Origin: Streptomyces kronopolitis
GTDB taxonomy: Bacteria > Actinomycetota > Actinomycetes > Streptomycetales > Streptomycetaceae
Direction of reading: 5' to 3'
Length of the DNA stretch: 64,000 nt
Assembly (NCBI RefSeq): GCF_014646275.1
Contig: NZ_BMND01000015.1
Span: 1-64,000, forward strand
Positions 56,401 through 64,000 of this stretch are shown here, piece after piece. The translations under genes and the position numbers were made by a program. The notes under the pieces were generated by a model. It was given only the letters and a program-made list of their open reading frames with translations. It was not told where the DNA came from and did no database searches. Positions within the stretch are counted from its first letter, which is position 1, and each line of letters opens with the position of its first letter.

Positions 56401-59400
56401 CCTCGTCGTCCAGGCCCCGCTCGTGCTGCCCGCCGCGGGCACCGACATCCAGGTCTGGGTCGAACCGCCGGGCGAGCCGGAGCGCGCGCTGATCGTCCGG
56501 GGCCGGAGCGGCGATGGCGACTGGGTGGAGTACGCCACGGGTCGGCTCGCGGAGGAGCCCCCCGAGACCTCCCCCCAGGGGAATCCTCCCGCCGACGCTG
56601 AGTGGGCCACGGGGCAGTGGCCGCCGCGGGGCGCCGAGGAGATGCCGGTCGAGGAGCTCTACGACTCCCTCGCCGCCCGTGGCTACGGCTACGGTCCGGT
56701 CTTCCGCGGCCTGCGGGCGCTGTGGCGGTCCGGCGACGAGCTGTTCGCCGAGGTCGCCCTCCCCGAGCGGGCCCACGACGGCCGCTACGGCTGCCATCCC
56801 GCGCTGCTGGACGCCGCCCTGCACCCGCTCGCGGCCGCCGATTCCGGTCAGCAGGTGCGGCTGCCCTTCTCCTTCGGCCGGGCCACCGTGCACTCCCCCG
56901 GCGCCTGCGAACTGCGCGTACGCCTGCAAACCGGCGCCGGGACCCTGCGCCTGGACGCGGCCACGGGCACCGGGGAGCCGGTCCTGACCATCGGGGAACT
57001 GGTGCTGCGGGCGGCCGACACCGCCCGGCTCACCACCCGGGCGGACGGGCACCTGAACCGCCTCGGCTACGAGGTCACCTGGCAGCTGCTGCCCGACCCG
57101 CCGCGTGCCGACCGGCTCCCCGGCACCTGGATCGTCCTCGCGCCACCGGCGACGGACGTCTCCTGGACCCGGGACCTGGCCGAACACACCCTCGCCGTCG
57201 ACCTCGACCCCACCCCGGACCGCCCCGCCCTCGCGGCACGGCTGGCCGACGCCACCCACACCGCCGCCACCGCCCCGGACGGTGTACTGCTCTTCGCCGC
57301 CCACCCGGACACCCTCGTCACCGCGCTCCAGGCGCTCACCGACGCCGGCGTCGACACCCCGGTGTGGTGCCTGACCCAGGAGTCCGACGACGCGCTCGAC
57401 GCGGCCGCCGTGTGGGGCGCGGGCCGGGCGGCGGCCCTGGAACTCCCGGACCGCTGGGGCGGCCTGGTCGATCTGCCCCCGGCCGGCGTACGGCCCGACC
57501 TCGACCGCCTGGCCGGCCTGCTGTGCGCGGACACCGGCGAGGACCAGATCCGCCTCCGGGCCGACGGGGCCTTTGTTCGCCGCCTGGTCAAGCCGGACCG
57601 GCCGGCGCAACCACCCGCCGACTGGACCCCGTCCGGCACCGTGCTGATCACCGGGGGCACCGGGGCGCTGGGCGGTCATGTCGCGCGTTGGGTCGCGGGC
57701 CTCGGCGGCTGCTCCCTGCTGCTGGTCTCCCGCCGGGGTCCCGAGGCGCCCGGCGCGCAGGACCTGCTGGCCGAGCTGGCCGCCACCGGCACCCCGGCAC
57801 GGATCGTCGCCGCCGATGTCGCCGACCGGTCCGCCATGGCCGAGCTGGTGCGCGAGGCGGCGGACGCGGGCGCCCCCGTCCGCGCGGTGTTCCACGCGGC
57901 GGGCGTCGCCGACCAGACACCGCTGCTGGAGACCACCCCCGACCGGTTCCACACCGTCCTGGAGGGCAAGGCGGGCGGTGCCCGGGTCCTCGACGAGGTA
58001 CTCGGCGAAGCCGACTTGGATGCCTTCGTCGTCTTCTCCTCCGTCTCCGGCGTCTGGGGAGGTGCGGGGCAGAGCGCGTACGGGGCGGGCAACGCCGTGC
58101 TGGACGCGCTGGCCGCCCGGCGCCGGGCCCGCGGTCTGGCCGGCACGGCGCTCGCCTGGGGTCCCTGGTCGGGCGGCGGCATGGTCGACGCCGACCTGGA
58201 GCGACGGCTGCGACGCCAGGGCCTCACCCCGCTCCCGGTCGACGACGCCGTGGCGGCGCTGTCGACGGCGGTGTCCCTCGGCGCGAACCGGGTCCTGGCC
58301 GACGTGGCGTGGCCGCGTTTCCTGCCGCTGTTCACCGCCGCCCGGCCCGCCCCGCTCTTCACGGCGCTGCGTCCCGCACCGCGCCGCACGACGGCGTCCG
58401 CCGCGACGGCCGCGCCCGGATCGACGGCCGAGAAGCTGGCCGCCCTCCCGGCCGCGGACCGCGGCAAGGCGCTGTCCGACCTCGTACGGGCCGAGATCGC
58501 CTCGGCCGTCGGGCACCAGCACATGAGCGCGGTCGACGCGGAGCGCCCGCTGGGCGAGTTCGGCTTCGACTCCCTCATGTCCGTGCGCCTGCGCAACCGG
58601 CTCTCGGCCGCGACCGGTGTCCGCCTGCCGGCGACCCTGGTCTTCGACCATCCCACCGCCGGCGCGCTCGCCCGGCACCTGGAGAGCGCGCTGGCCACCG
58701 AGCCGTCGCCACTCCCCCGACAGCCCGCCACGCGCGGGACGGCCGTCGCCGACGAGCCCGTCGCCATCGTCGGGATGGCCTGCCGCTACCCGGGCGGCGT
58801 CGCGTCCCCCGAGGACCTGTGGCAGCTCGTCGCGCAGGGCCGGGACGCCGTCACCGGATTCCCCACCGACCGCGGATGGGACCTGGCGGGCCTCTCCCAC
58901 CCGGACCGCTCCCGGGCCGGTACCTCCTACGCCGGCGAGGGTGGATTCCTCGACGACCCCGCCGGGTTCGACGCGGACTTCTTCGGTATCTCGCCCCGAG
59001 AGGCGCTGGCCATGGACCCGCAGCAGCGACTGCTGCTGGAGGCGTCCTGGGCGGCCGTGGAACACGCGGGGATCGCCCCCGGCACCCTGCGCGGCAGCCG
59101 TACCGGGGTGTTCGTCGGCACCATGTACAACGACTACCTGTCGCGTCTGAGCAGCACGCCGGCGAGCCTTGAGGGGATCATCGGCATCGCCAACAGCAAC
59201 AGCGTGATGTCGGGGCGCATCTCCTACCTTCTCGGGCTCCAGGGCCCGGCGGTCACGCTCGACACCGCCTGCTCGTCCTCGCTGGTCGCCCTGCACCTCG
59301 CCTGCCAGGCGCTGCGGCGGGGCGAGTGTGATCTCGCGCTGGCGGGCGGCGCCACCGTGATGGCCTCACCGCACATCTTCGTCGAGTTCAGCCGCCAGGG

Positions 59401-62400
59401 CGGCCTGGCCGCGGACGGCCGGTGCAAGTCGTTCTCCGCGGACGCGGACGGCACCGGCTGGGCGGAGGGCGCCGGCCTGCTCGTCGTGGAACGGCTGTCC
59501 GAAGCGCGTCGGTTGGGACACGAGGTGCTCGCCGTGGTCCATGGCTCCGCCGTGAACCAGGACGGTGCGTCCAACGGCCTGACCGCCCCGAGCGGTCCCG
59601 CCCAGCAGCGCGTCGTGGAGGCCGCGCTCGCGCAGGCGGGCATCGCGGCCGCCGAGGTCGACGCCGTCGAGGCGCACGGCACCGGCACCCGGCTGGGCGA
59701 CCCGATCGAGGCCCAGGCCCTGCTCGCGACCTACGGCCGGGAGCGCGCGCCGGAGCGGCCGCTGTACCTCGGGTCCCTGAAGTCGAACATCGGCCACGCA
59801 CAGGCGGCGGCCGGGGTCGGCGGAGTGATCAAGATGGTGCAGGCACTGCGGCACGAACTGCTGCCCCGCACCTTGCACGCCGACTCGCCGTCACCCGAGG
59901 TGGACTGGTCGTCGAAGGCCGTGCGGCTCCTCACCGAGGAGCGCCCCTGGCCCCGCGGCGACCGGCCGCGCCGGGCCGGCGTGTCGTCGTTCGGCATCAG
60001 CGGCACCAACGCGCACATCGTGCTGGCGGAGGGCGATCCCCTCGACGCCGAGCCCGCTGCCGAAGCACCCGTCCACGGCACGTCCACGGAGAGCAGCACT
60101 CCCGTGGACACGGCGGACTCCACCGCGGCCCGGACCCCGCTGCCGTATGTGCTCACCGCCCGCAGCGCGGCAGGACTCCCGGCGCAGGCCCGCGCCCTGC
60201 ACTCCCACCTGCTCGGCCACCCGGGGCTCGAACCGGCCGATGTGGCCCGGTCGTTGGTCACCACCCGGTCGCTTCACGACCATCGGGCGGTCCTGGTGGC
60301 CGAGGACCGGCAGGAGCTGCTGGACGCCCTCGCCGCACTCGCGGACCCGGCCGCGGCGACGCCGAGCCGGGCGGTGTCCCTCGGCACGGCCGGCCCCGGG
60401 CGGGTGGCGGGCCTGTTCTCTGGTCAGGGTGCGCAGCGGCCGGGGATGGGGCGTGAGTTGGCTGAGCGCTTCCCGGTGTTCGCCGGGGTGTTGGACGAGG
60501 TGTGCGCGGTGGTCGACCCGTTGTTGGGGCGGTCGTTGCGGGAGGTGATGTGGTCGGGCCCCGCGGAGATGTTGGAGCGGACGGAGTTCGCTCAGCCTGC
60601 GCTGTTCGCCTTCGAGGTGGCGATGGCGCGCCTGTGGCAATTCTGGGGCGTGGAGTTCTCCGCTCTCGCGGGGCACTCCGTGGGGGAGATCGCAGCGGCC
60701 TGCGTGGCGGGGGTCCTGTCGTTGCCGGACGCCGCACGGATGGCCGTGGCGCGGGGCCGGTTGATGCAGGCGCTGCCGGAGGGCGGAGCCATGGTCGCCA
60801 TCGCCGCGAGCGAAGACGAGGTGGCCGCGAGCCTCGCGGACGTGCCGGATGTCGCGATCGCCGCCGTGAACGGTCCCGAAGCCGTCGTCGTCTCCGGGGC
60901 GGAGGCCGCCGTACTGCGGATCGCCGATCAGTGGCGTGAACAGGGCCGCCGCACCACCCGGCTGCGGGTCAGCCACGCCTTCCACTCACCCCTCATGGAC
61001 CCCATGCTCGACCACTTCACCACCGTCCTCGACGAACTGACCTTCCACGAACCCACCCTCCCCCTCAGCCCCTCCGCCGACAGCTCACACCCCTTCGCAA
61101 CCGCCGCCTACTGGCTCGACCACGCCCGCCACACCGTCCGCTTCGCCGACGCCCTCGGCGCCCTGGACGACGCCGACGTGCTCGTCGAACTCGGCCCGGA
61201 CGCCGCCCTGGCGCCCCTAGCAGGGACGGACAGGCCGGTCCTCCCCTCCACGCGACGCGATCACCCCGAGGCACGCAGCGTGGTCACGGCGCTCGGCGCC
61301 GCGCACGCCCACGGCGTATCCGTCGACTGGACGGCGGCACTCGGGGCGGGCCGGCTGGTCCGGCTCCCCACTTACGCCTTCCAGCACGAGCGCTACTGGC
61401 TGGACGAGGAGACCGCGGCCGAACGGGGCACCGGCTCCGTGGGCGACCCGGCGGCGGCACGCTTCTGGCAGGTGGTCGAGGACCAGGACCTCGACGGTCT
61501 GACCCGCACCCTCGGTCTCGACGCGGAGACGCCCCTGCGGGCCGCGCTGCCGGCGCTGCACGACTGGCACCGCACCAGCACCACGCTCGCCCGGGCCGCC
61601 GGCTGGCGCTACCGCGTCGCCTGGGACCGGGTGCCCACGGACGCCCCGGCCGTCGCGCTCGACGGCACCTGGTGGATCGTCGTCCCCGGGGATGCCGCCG
61701 ACACCCCGACGGCCGACGCCGTGCGGCGGGCGCTCGCGGCCGCGGGTGCAACCCCCCGCATCCTCACCGTCGACCTGCACGGGACGGACCGCACGGCGCT
61801 GGCGAAGGAACTCAAGGAACGTGCCGCAGCCGACGGCACGGTGGCGGGGACGGTGTCCCTGCTGGCGGAGTCCGGCGGCGAGGACGCCGGGCACCGCGGC
61901 GTCGCCACCGGGGCGCTGGCCACCCTGGTGCTGCTGCAGGCCCTGCACGACGCGGACCTGCCGACCCGGCTGTGGACGCTGACGCGGGGCGCCGTACGCA
62001 CCGGGCCGGCGGACGCCGCACCGGACCCCTGGCAGGCCCAGGTATGGGGCCTCGGTCGGGTCGCCGCCCTCGAACACCCGGCGCTGTGGGGCGGTCTGGT
62101 CGATCTCCCCGCCGAAGGGGAGCCGACCGGCCTGGCCGCCGTCCTCTCCGGGACCGCCGGGGAGGACCAGGTGGCACTGCGCGGGGACGGCGTTCACGCG
62201 CGTCGCCTCACCCCTGCCGACACGCGCGACGACCCGGGGGCCGACGCCCTCGCATCCGGTGCGTACCGGTGGACGGACGGCGCGGTTCTGATCACCGGCG
62301 GTACCGGAGCGCTCGGTGCGCACACCGCCCGCATGCTCGCCTCGCAGGGGGCGTCCCGACTGGTTCTCGTCAGCCGCCGCGGCCCGGCCGCTCCCGGCGC

Positions 62401-63577
62401 CGAGGCACTGCGTGCCGAACTGGAGGCGCTCGGCGCGGCGGTCGACCTGACGGCCTGCGACGTGACCGACCGCGACGCCGTCAGCCGGCTGGCCGAGGGC
62501 CTCGCCGCGGCCGGCACCCCCGTCCGCGCCGTGGTGCACGCGGCGGGTGTCGCCGCCGAACAGCCGCTGACGGAACTCGCCGGGGACGGCTTCTCGGCGG
62601 TGACCGACGCGAAGGTCACCGCCGCGGAGATCCTCGACGAGGTGCTGGGGGACGACCTGGCGGCGTTCGTCGTCTACTCCTCCATCGCCGGCACCTGGGG
62701 CAGCGCGGGCAACGGCCCATACGCCGCCGCCAACGCCCACCTGGACGCACTGGTCGAGCGGCGTCGGGCCCGCGGCGCCGCCGGCACGGCCGTCGCCTGG
62801 GGCCCCTGGAGCGGGGGCGGCATGGCGGACGACCACTTCCAGGAGGAGATGGAGCGCCGCGGTGTCCGCGCCCTCTCCCCCGAAGGCGCCACCGCCGCGC
62901 TCGCTCAGGCCCTGGAGCACGACGACACCACGGTCACGGTCGTCGATGTCGACTGGGACCGCTTCGCCCGCGTCTTCGCCAGCAACCGCCCCAGCCCGCT
63001 GCTCGGGTACCTGGCGGAGCCCGCCGCCGCTGCCGAGGAGGCGCCCGCCCGGACGGAACTGGCCGAGCGCCTCGCGGCCCTGGACGCCGAGGCGCGGCGC
63101 GGCGCGGTGCTGGATCTGGTGCGCGCGGAGGTCGCGGGGGTGCTGGGGCATGCCACGTCCCGAGCCGTCGCCGTGGACCGCGCCTTCACCGACATGGGGT
63201 TCGACTCCCTCATGGCCGTCGAACTGCGCACCCGGCTCGGCGTGGTCAGCGGCCTCGCGCTGCCGACCACCCTCGTCTTCGACCACCCGAGTCCCGCGGA
63301 GGTGACCGACTTCCTCTGCGCGCGGTTCGAACCCGACCGGGACGCCCTCACCCACGAGATCCTGGAGAAGCTCGACTGGCTGGAGACCACCCTGCTGGAC
63401 GCCGCGCACAGCCAGGGCGTCCGCGCACGGTTCGGCTCCCGGCTCGATGCCCTGCTCGCCCGGCTCGACCGTACGGCGGCCCCGACCGAGAGCCGGCTGT
63501 CGGATCCGGCCGCGGACGACATCGAATCGGCGACCGCCGAAGAACTGCTCGCATTCGTCGAGGAGCATTTCGACTAG
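53498..63577 (+). CDS. Type I PKS, modules 2 (KS-AT-DH-KR-ACP) and 3 (KS-AT-KR-ACP)
   Basis: This 3359-aa protein begins with docking helix QLVAYLRKVTTDLQKTRLR. Module 2 has a KS with Cys207, a malonyl AT (Ser649, HAFH His751), a DH (DHAVSGAVLFP, His937), an A-type KR (Tyr1528 in QSAYGAGN with VWGGAG before it) and an ACP with Ser1692. Module 3 has a KS with Cys1925, a malonyl AT (Ser2394; HAFHSP), no DH, an A-type KR (Tyr3075 in NGPYAAAN, TWGSAG before it) and an ACP with Ser3237 in MGFDSL. In the model it makes the second Z-alkene (C12=C13) and the C11 hydroxyl, and hands the chain to PKS1. ATG 53498 was chosen over GTG 53489 on AGG spacing. It follows PKS5 by 111 bp, probably the same operon. 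Confidence 0.93.
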   Translation: MTTDDSQLVAYLRKVTTDLQKTRLRLRDAETKHHEPIAIVGIGCRYPDGVHGADDLWRLVTEGRDAISGFPQDRGWDVAGLYDPDPDAVGKSYTREGGFLTDIDLFDADFFGLSPREALAMDPQQRLLLETSWEALESAGIRPATLRGSRTGVFTGVMHHDYGSRFTTAPDGFEGYVHMGSAGSMAVGRVAYHFGLEGPAVTVDTACSSSLVSLHLACQSLRAGECDLALAGGVAIMAGPTFFVEYSRQRVLSTDGRCHSFADDGDGTGWSEGVGVLAVERLSDARRLGHEVLAVVRGSAVNQDGASNGMTAPSGPAQQRVIESALRHARLSADEIDAVEAHGTGTRLGDPIEAQALMATYGRGRPAERPLWLGSLKSNIGHTQAAAGVGGVIKMVQALRHGVLPRSLYAERPSTEVDWSAGTVALLARERAWERVGDRPRRAGVSSFGMSGTNAHVIVEEFVLEPAEESAAEPAAPWAPTSVPLVLSGRTPEAVRAQAAALREHLTARPELPLVRAARESAVHRTAFEHRAAVTGDRDTVLAGLAEVTPVAAGGGRVAAVFSGQGAQHAGMGRQLAQDFPVFAGVLDEVCAVVDPLLGRSLREVMWSGPAEQLERTEFAQPALFAFEVALARLWQSWGVEFSVLAGHSVGEIAAAVVAGALSLEDAARLAVARGRLMQRLPEGGAMLAVAAGEEEVAATLGDPALVGIAAVNGPEAVVVSGARAEVERVAEAWRERGRRTSRLRVSHAFHSPLMEPVLDELRAVADELERREPALPVSASADSTHPFATAAYWVDHARRAVRFHDAVTGLAETDIVVEIGPDTVLAPLIDTGHTVLPSCRREQSETLTLLTALGEAHAHGVEVDWTVLFPAAPRADLPPYPFQHRRYWLAPPALTGDGADALDHPLLSGIVELPGRGGVVLSGRIAPDRDPWLADHAVSGAVLFPGTGFLELALRAAQQVGCRQVADLVVQAPLVLPAAGTDIQVWVEPPGEPERALIVRGRSGDGDWVEYATGRLAEEPPETSPQGNPPADAEWATGQWPPRGAEEMPVEELYDSLAARGYGYGPVFRGLRALWRSGDELFAEVALPERAHDGRYGCHPALLDAALHPLAAADSGQQVRLPFSFGRATVHSPGACELRVRLQTGAGTLRLDAATGTGEPVLTIGELVLRAADTARLTTRADGHLNRLGYEVTWQLLPDPPRADRLPGTWIVLAPPATDVSWTRDLAEHTLAVDLDPTPDRPALAARLADATHTAATAPDGVLLFAAHPDTLVTALQALTDAGVDTPVWCLTQESDDALDAAAVWGAGRAAALELPDRWGGLVDLPPAGVRPDLDRLAGLLCADTGEDQIRLRADGAFVRRLVKPDRPAQPPADWTPSGTVLITGGTGALGGHVARWVAGLGGCSLLLVSRRGPEAPGAQDLLAELAATGTPARIVAADVADRSAMAELVREAADAGAPVRAVFHAAGVADQTPLLETTPDRFHTVLEGKAGGARVLDEVLGEADLDAFVVFSSVSGVWGGAGQSAYGAGNAVLDALAARRRARGLAGTALAWGPWSGGGMVDADLERRLRRQGLTPLPVDDAVAALSTAVSLGANRVLADVAWPRFLPLFTAARPAPLFTALRPAPRRTTASAATAAPGSTAEKLAALPAADRGKALSDLVRAEIASAVGHQHMSAVDAERPLGEFGFDSLMSVRLRNRLSAATGVRLPATLVFDHPTAGALARHLESALATEPSPLPRQPATRGTAVADEPVAIVGMACRYPGGVASPEDLWQLVAQGRDAVTGFPTDRGWDLAGLSHPDRSRAGTSYAGEGGFLDDPAGFDADFFGISPREALAMDPQQRLLLEASWAAVEHAGIAPGTLRGSRTGVFVGTMYNDYLSRLSSTPASLEGIIGIANSNSVMSGRISYLLGLQGPAVTLDTACSSSLVALHLACQALRRGECDLALAGGATVMASPHIFVEFSRQGGLAADGRCKSFSADADGTGWAEGAGLLVVERLSEARRLGHEVLAVVHGSAVNQDGASNGLTAPSGPAQQRVVEAALAQAGIAAAEVDAVEAHGTGTRLGDPIEAQALLATYGRERAPERPLYLGSLKSNIGHAQAAAGVGGVIKMVQALRHELLPRTLHADSPSPEVDWSSKAVRLLTEERPWPRGDRPRRAGVSSFGISGTNAHIVLAEGDPLDAEPAAEAPVHGTSTESSTPVDTADSTAARTPLPYVLTARSAAGLPAQARALHSHLLGHPGLEPADVARSLVTTRSLHDHRAVLVAEDRQELLDALAALADPAAATPSRAVSLGTAGPGRVAGLFSGQGAQRPGMGRELAERFPVFAGVLDEVCAVVDPLLGRSLREVMWSGPAEMLERTEFAQPALFAFEVAMARLWQFWGVEFSALAGHSVGEIAAACVAGVLSLPDAARMAVARGRLMQALPEGGAMVAIAASEDEVAASLADVPDVAIAAVNGPEAVVVSGAEAAVLRIADQWREQGRRTTRLRVSHAFHSPLMDPMLDHFTTVLDELTFHEPTLPLSPSADSSHPFATAAYWLDHARHTVRFADALGALDDADVLVELGPDAALAPLAGTDRPVLPSTRRDHPEARSVVTALGAAHAHGVSVDWTAALGAGRLVRLPTYAFQHERYWLDEETAAERGTGSVGDPAAARFWQVVEDQDLDGLTRTLGLDAETPLRAALPALHDWHRTSTTLARAAGWRYRVAWDRVPTDAPAVALDGTWWIVVPGDAADTPTADAVRRALAAAGATPRILTVDLHGTDRTALAKELKERAAADGTVAGTVSLLAESGGEDAGHRGVATGALATLVLLQALHDADLPTRLWTLTRGAVRTGPADAAPDPWQAQVWGLGRVAALEHPALWGGLVDLPAEGEPTGLAAVLSGTAGEDQVALRGDGVHARRLTPADTRDDPGADALASGAYRWTDGAVLITGGTGALGAHTARMLASQGASRLVLVSRRGPAAPGAEALRAELEALGAAVDLTACDVTDRDAVSRLAEGLAAAGTPVRAVVHAAGVAAEQPLTELAGDGFSAVTDAKVTAAEILDEVLGDDLAAFVVYSSIAGTWGSAGNGPYAAANAHLDALVERRRARGAAGTAVAWGPWSGGGMADDHFQEEMERRGVRALSPEGATAALAQALEHDDTTVTVVDVDWDRFARVFASNRPSPLLGYLAEPAAAAEEAPARTELAERLAALDAEARRGAVLDLVRAEVAGVLGHATSRAVAVDRAFTDMGFDSLMAVELRTRLGVVSGLALPTTLVFDHPSPAEVTDFLCARFEPDRDALTHEILEKLDWLETTLLDAAHSQGVRARFGSRLDALLARLDRTAAPTESRLSDPAADDIESATAEELLAFVEEHFD

Positions 63578-63616
63578 TCCCCCGTCCCGCCTACGCGCGG
63601 ACCAACTCCCGCAGCA

Positions 63617-63633
63617 TTAGGGGCCGTTAGGGG
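63617..63633 (+). promoter_or_regulatory. AGGGG direct-repeat element before the EPSP-synthase-like gene
   Basis: A perfect TTAGGGG pair at 63617 and 63627 (period 10) lies 40 bp downstream of the PKS6 stop and about 75 bp before the next start codon. It indicates a separate promoter for the starter-unit genes beyond the window. Confidence 0.65.
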
Positions 63634-63706
63634 ATAGTGCATCGATCCGAATCTGGAGAGCATTCACCAAGAGGATTTGCGAAATGTCTAGGAGTGAACA
63701 GATCCC

Positions 63707-64000
63707 ATGCATCTTCTCGTCAAGGGAATTCAGCACCGGATTTCCAGCGAAATCCTCGTACCGAACTCCAAATACCATGCACACCGTGCGCTGATCCTCG
63801 CCTCGCTCGCGGACGGGGAGAGCCGGATCCACGGCCTGTCCGACGCCCGGCACGTCGAGTACACCGTGCGGCTGCTGCGCGACCTCGGCGTACGGATCGT
63901 CCGCGAGGGCGACACCTTCGTGGTGCGGGGGCTCGGCGGGCACTACCGCCCGGTCCGGGACACCGTCTCGGCGGGCAGCTCCGGCACCACCCTCTATTTC
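63707..64000 (+). CDS. EPSP-synthase (AroA) homologue, partial, starter-unit pathway
   Basis: Only the first 98 residues are present; the gene runs off the right edge. MHLLVKGIQHRISSEILVPN followed by SKYHAHRALILASLADGESR matches the start of 5-enolpyruvylshikimate-3-phosphate synthase. However, the PGSKS-x-x-NR active-site loop reads PNSKY-x-x-HR, and the later GNAGT loop reads GSSGT. The Lys and Arg are retained, but residues that contact shikimate-3-phosphate and phosphate are altered. Cyclohexanecarboxyl-CoA pathways (phoslactomycin, ansatrienin, asukamycin) carry such homologues for the early shikimate dehydration, so that role is inferred here rather than aromatic amino-acid synthesis. 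AGGAG precedes ATG 63707 by 12 bases. Confidence 0.85.
   Translation, partial: MHLLVKGIQHRISSEILVPNSKYHAHRALILASLADGESRIHGLSDARHVEYTVRLLRDLGVRIVREGDTFVVRGLGGHYRPVRDTVSAGSSGTTLYF

Overview
The window is high-GC actinobacterial DNA, almost certainly Streptomyces or a close relative. Evidence includes GTG and TTG starts, strong G/C third-position bias with long antisense shadow ORFs, and typical Streptomyces regulator and PKS families. Its first ~260 bases are a run of GC-rich fold-back palindromes whose pattern and opening 13 bases match the archetypal Streptomyces telomere. Position 1 is therefore probably the physical end of a linear chromosome or linear plasmid.

Layout. (i) 1-3.4 kb: telomere, a small hypothetical gene and a telomere-proximal SF2 helicase (TtrA-like). 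(ii) 3.6-13.7 kb: a mixed subtelomeric accessory region. It holds a LysR regulator divergent from an IMPase-fold protein, an F420H2/NADP-oxidoreductase-like protein, a zinc-ribbon protein, an FAD monooxygenase and a VOC protein. It also holds a TetR regulator with a large operator divergent from a small membrane protein, a MarR regulator, an LmbE-type deacetylase, an alcohol dehydrogenase fragment and two IS21-type (IstB) remnants. (iii) 13.7-64 kb: a modular type I polyketide cluster that runs off the right edge.

The PKS genes encode one loading module plus seven extension modules. Genes are collinear only if read as PKS5 (loading + module 1, 45938-53386), PKS6 (modules 2-3, 53498-63577), PKS1 (module 4, 14668-19659), PKS2 (module 5), PKS3 (module 6), then PKS4 (module 7 + TE, ending 35798). 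The module logic is as follows. Acyl loading is by AT-ACP. Modules 1, 2 and 5 carry DH+KR, and modules 3, 4, 6 and 7 carry KR only. AT motifs are malonyl-type in 1, 2, 3, 5 and 7 and non-malonyl in 4 and 6. KRs are A-type in 1, 2, 3, 6 and 7 and B-type in 4 and 5. This matches the phoslactomycin/leustroducin family of phosphorylated unsaturated delta-lactones: cyclohexanecarboxyl starter, Z,Z-diene, 6E-alkene and two ethylmalonyl-derived branches.

The genes between the PKS blocks fit the same product. A tandem 3-hydroxyacyl-CoA dehydrogenase and crotonyl-CoA carboxylase/reductase would supply ethylmalonyl-CoA. A 3Fe-4S ferredoxin, a P450, an APH/homoserine-kinase-like kinase (candidate for the phosphate), an atypical SDR of the PlmT2/FosM kind (lactone alkene), an MFS exporter and a HisC-like aminotransferase (candidate for the aminoethyl group) complete the set. 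The gene cut by the right edge is an EPSP-synthase homologue with an altered active-site loop, as expected for making cyclohexanecarboxyl-CoA from shikimate. A repeated AGGGG direct-repeat element (about 10-bp period) lies upstream of six transcription units of this cluster and looks like the binding site of a cluster-specific regulator, which is not itself in the window.
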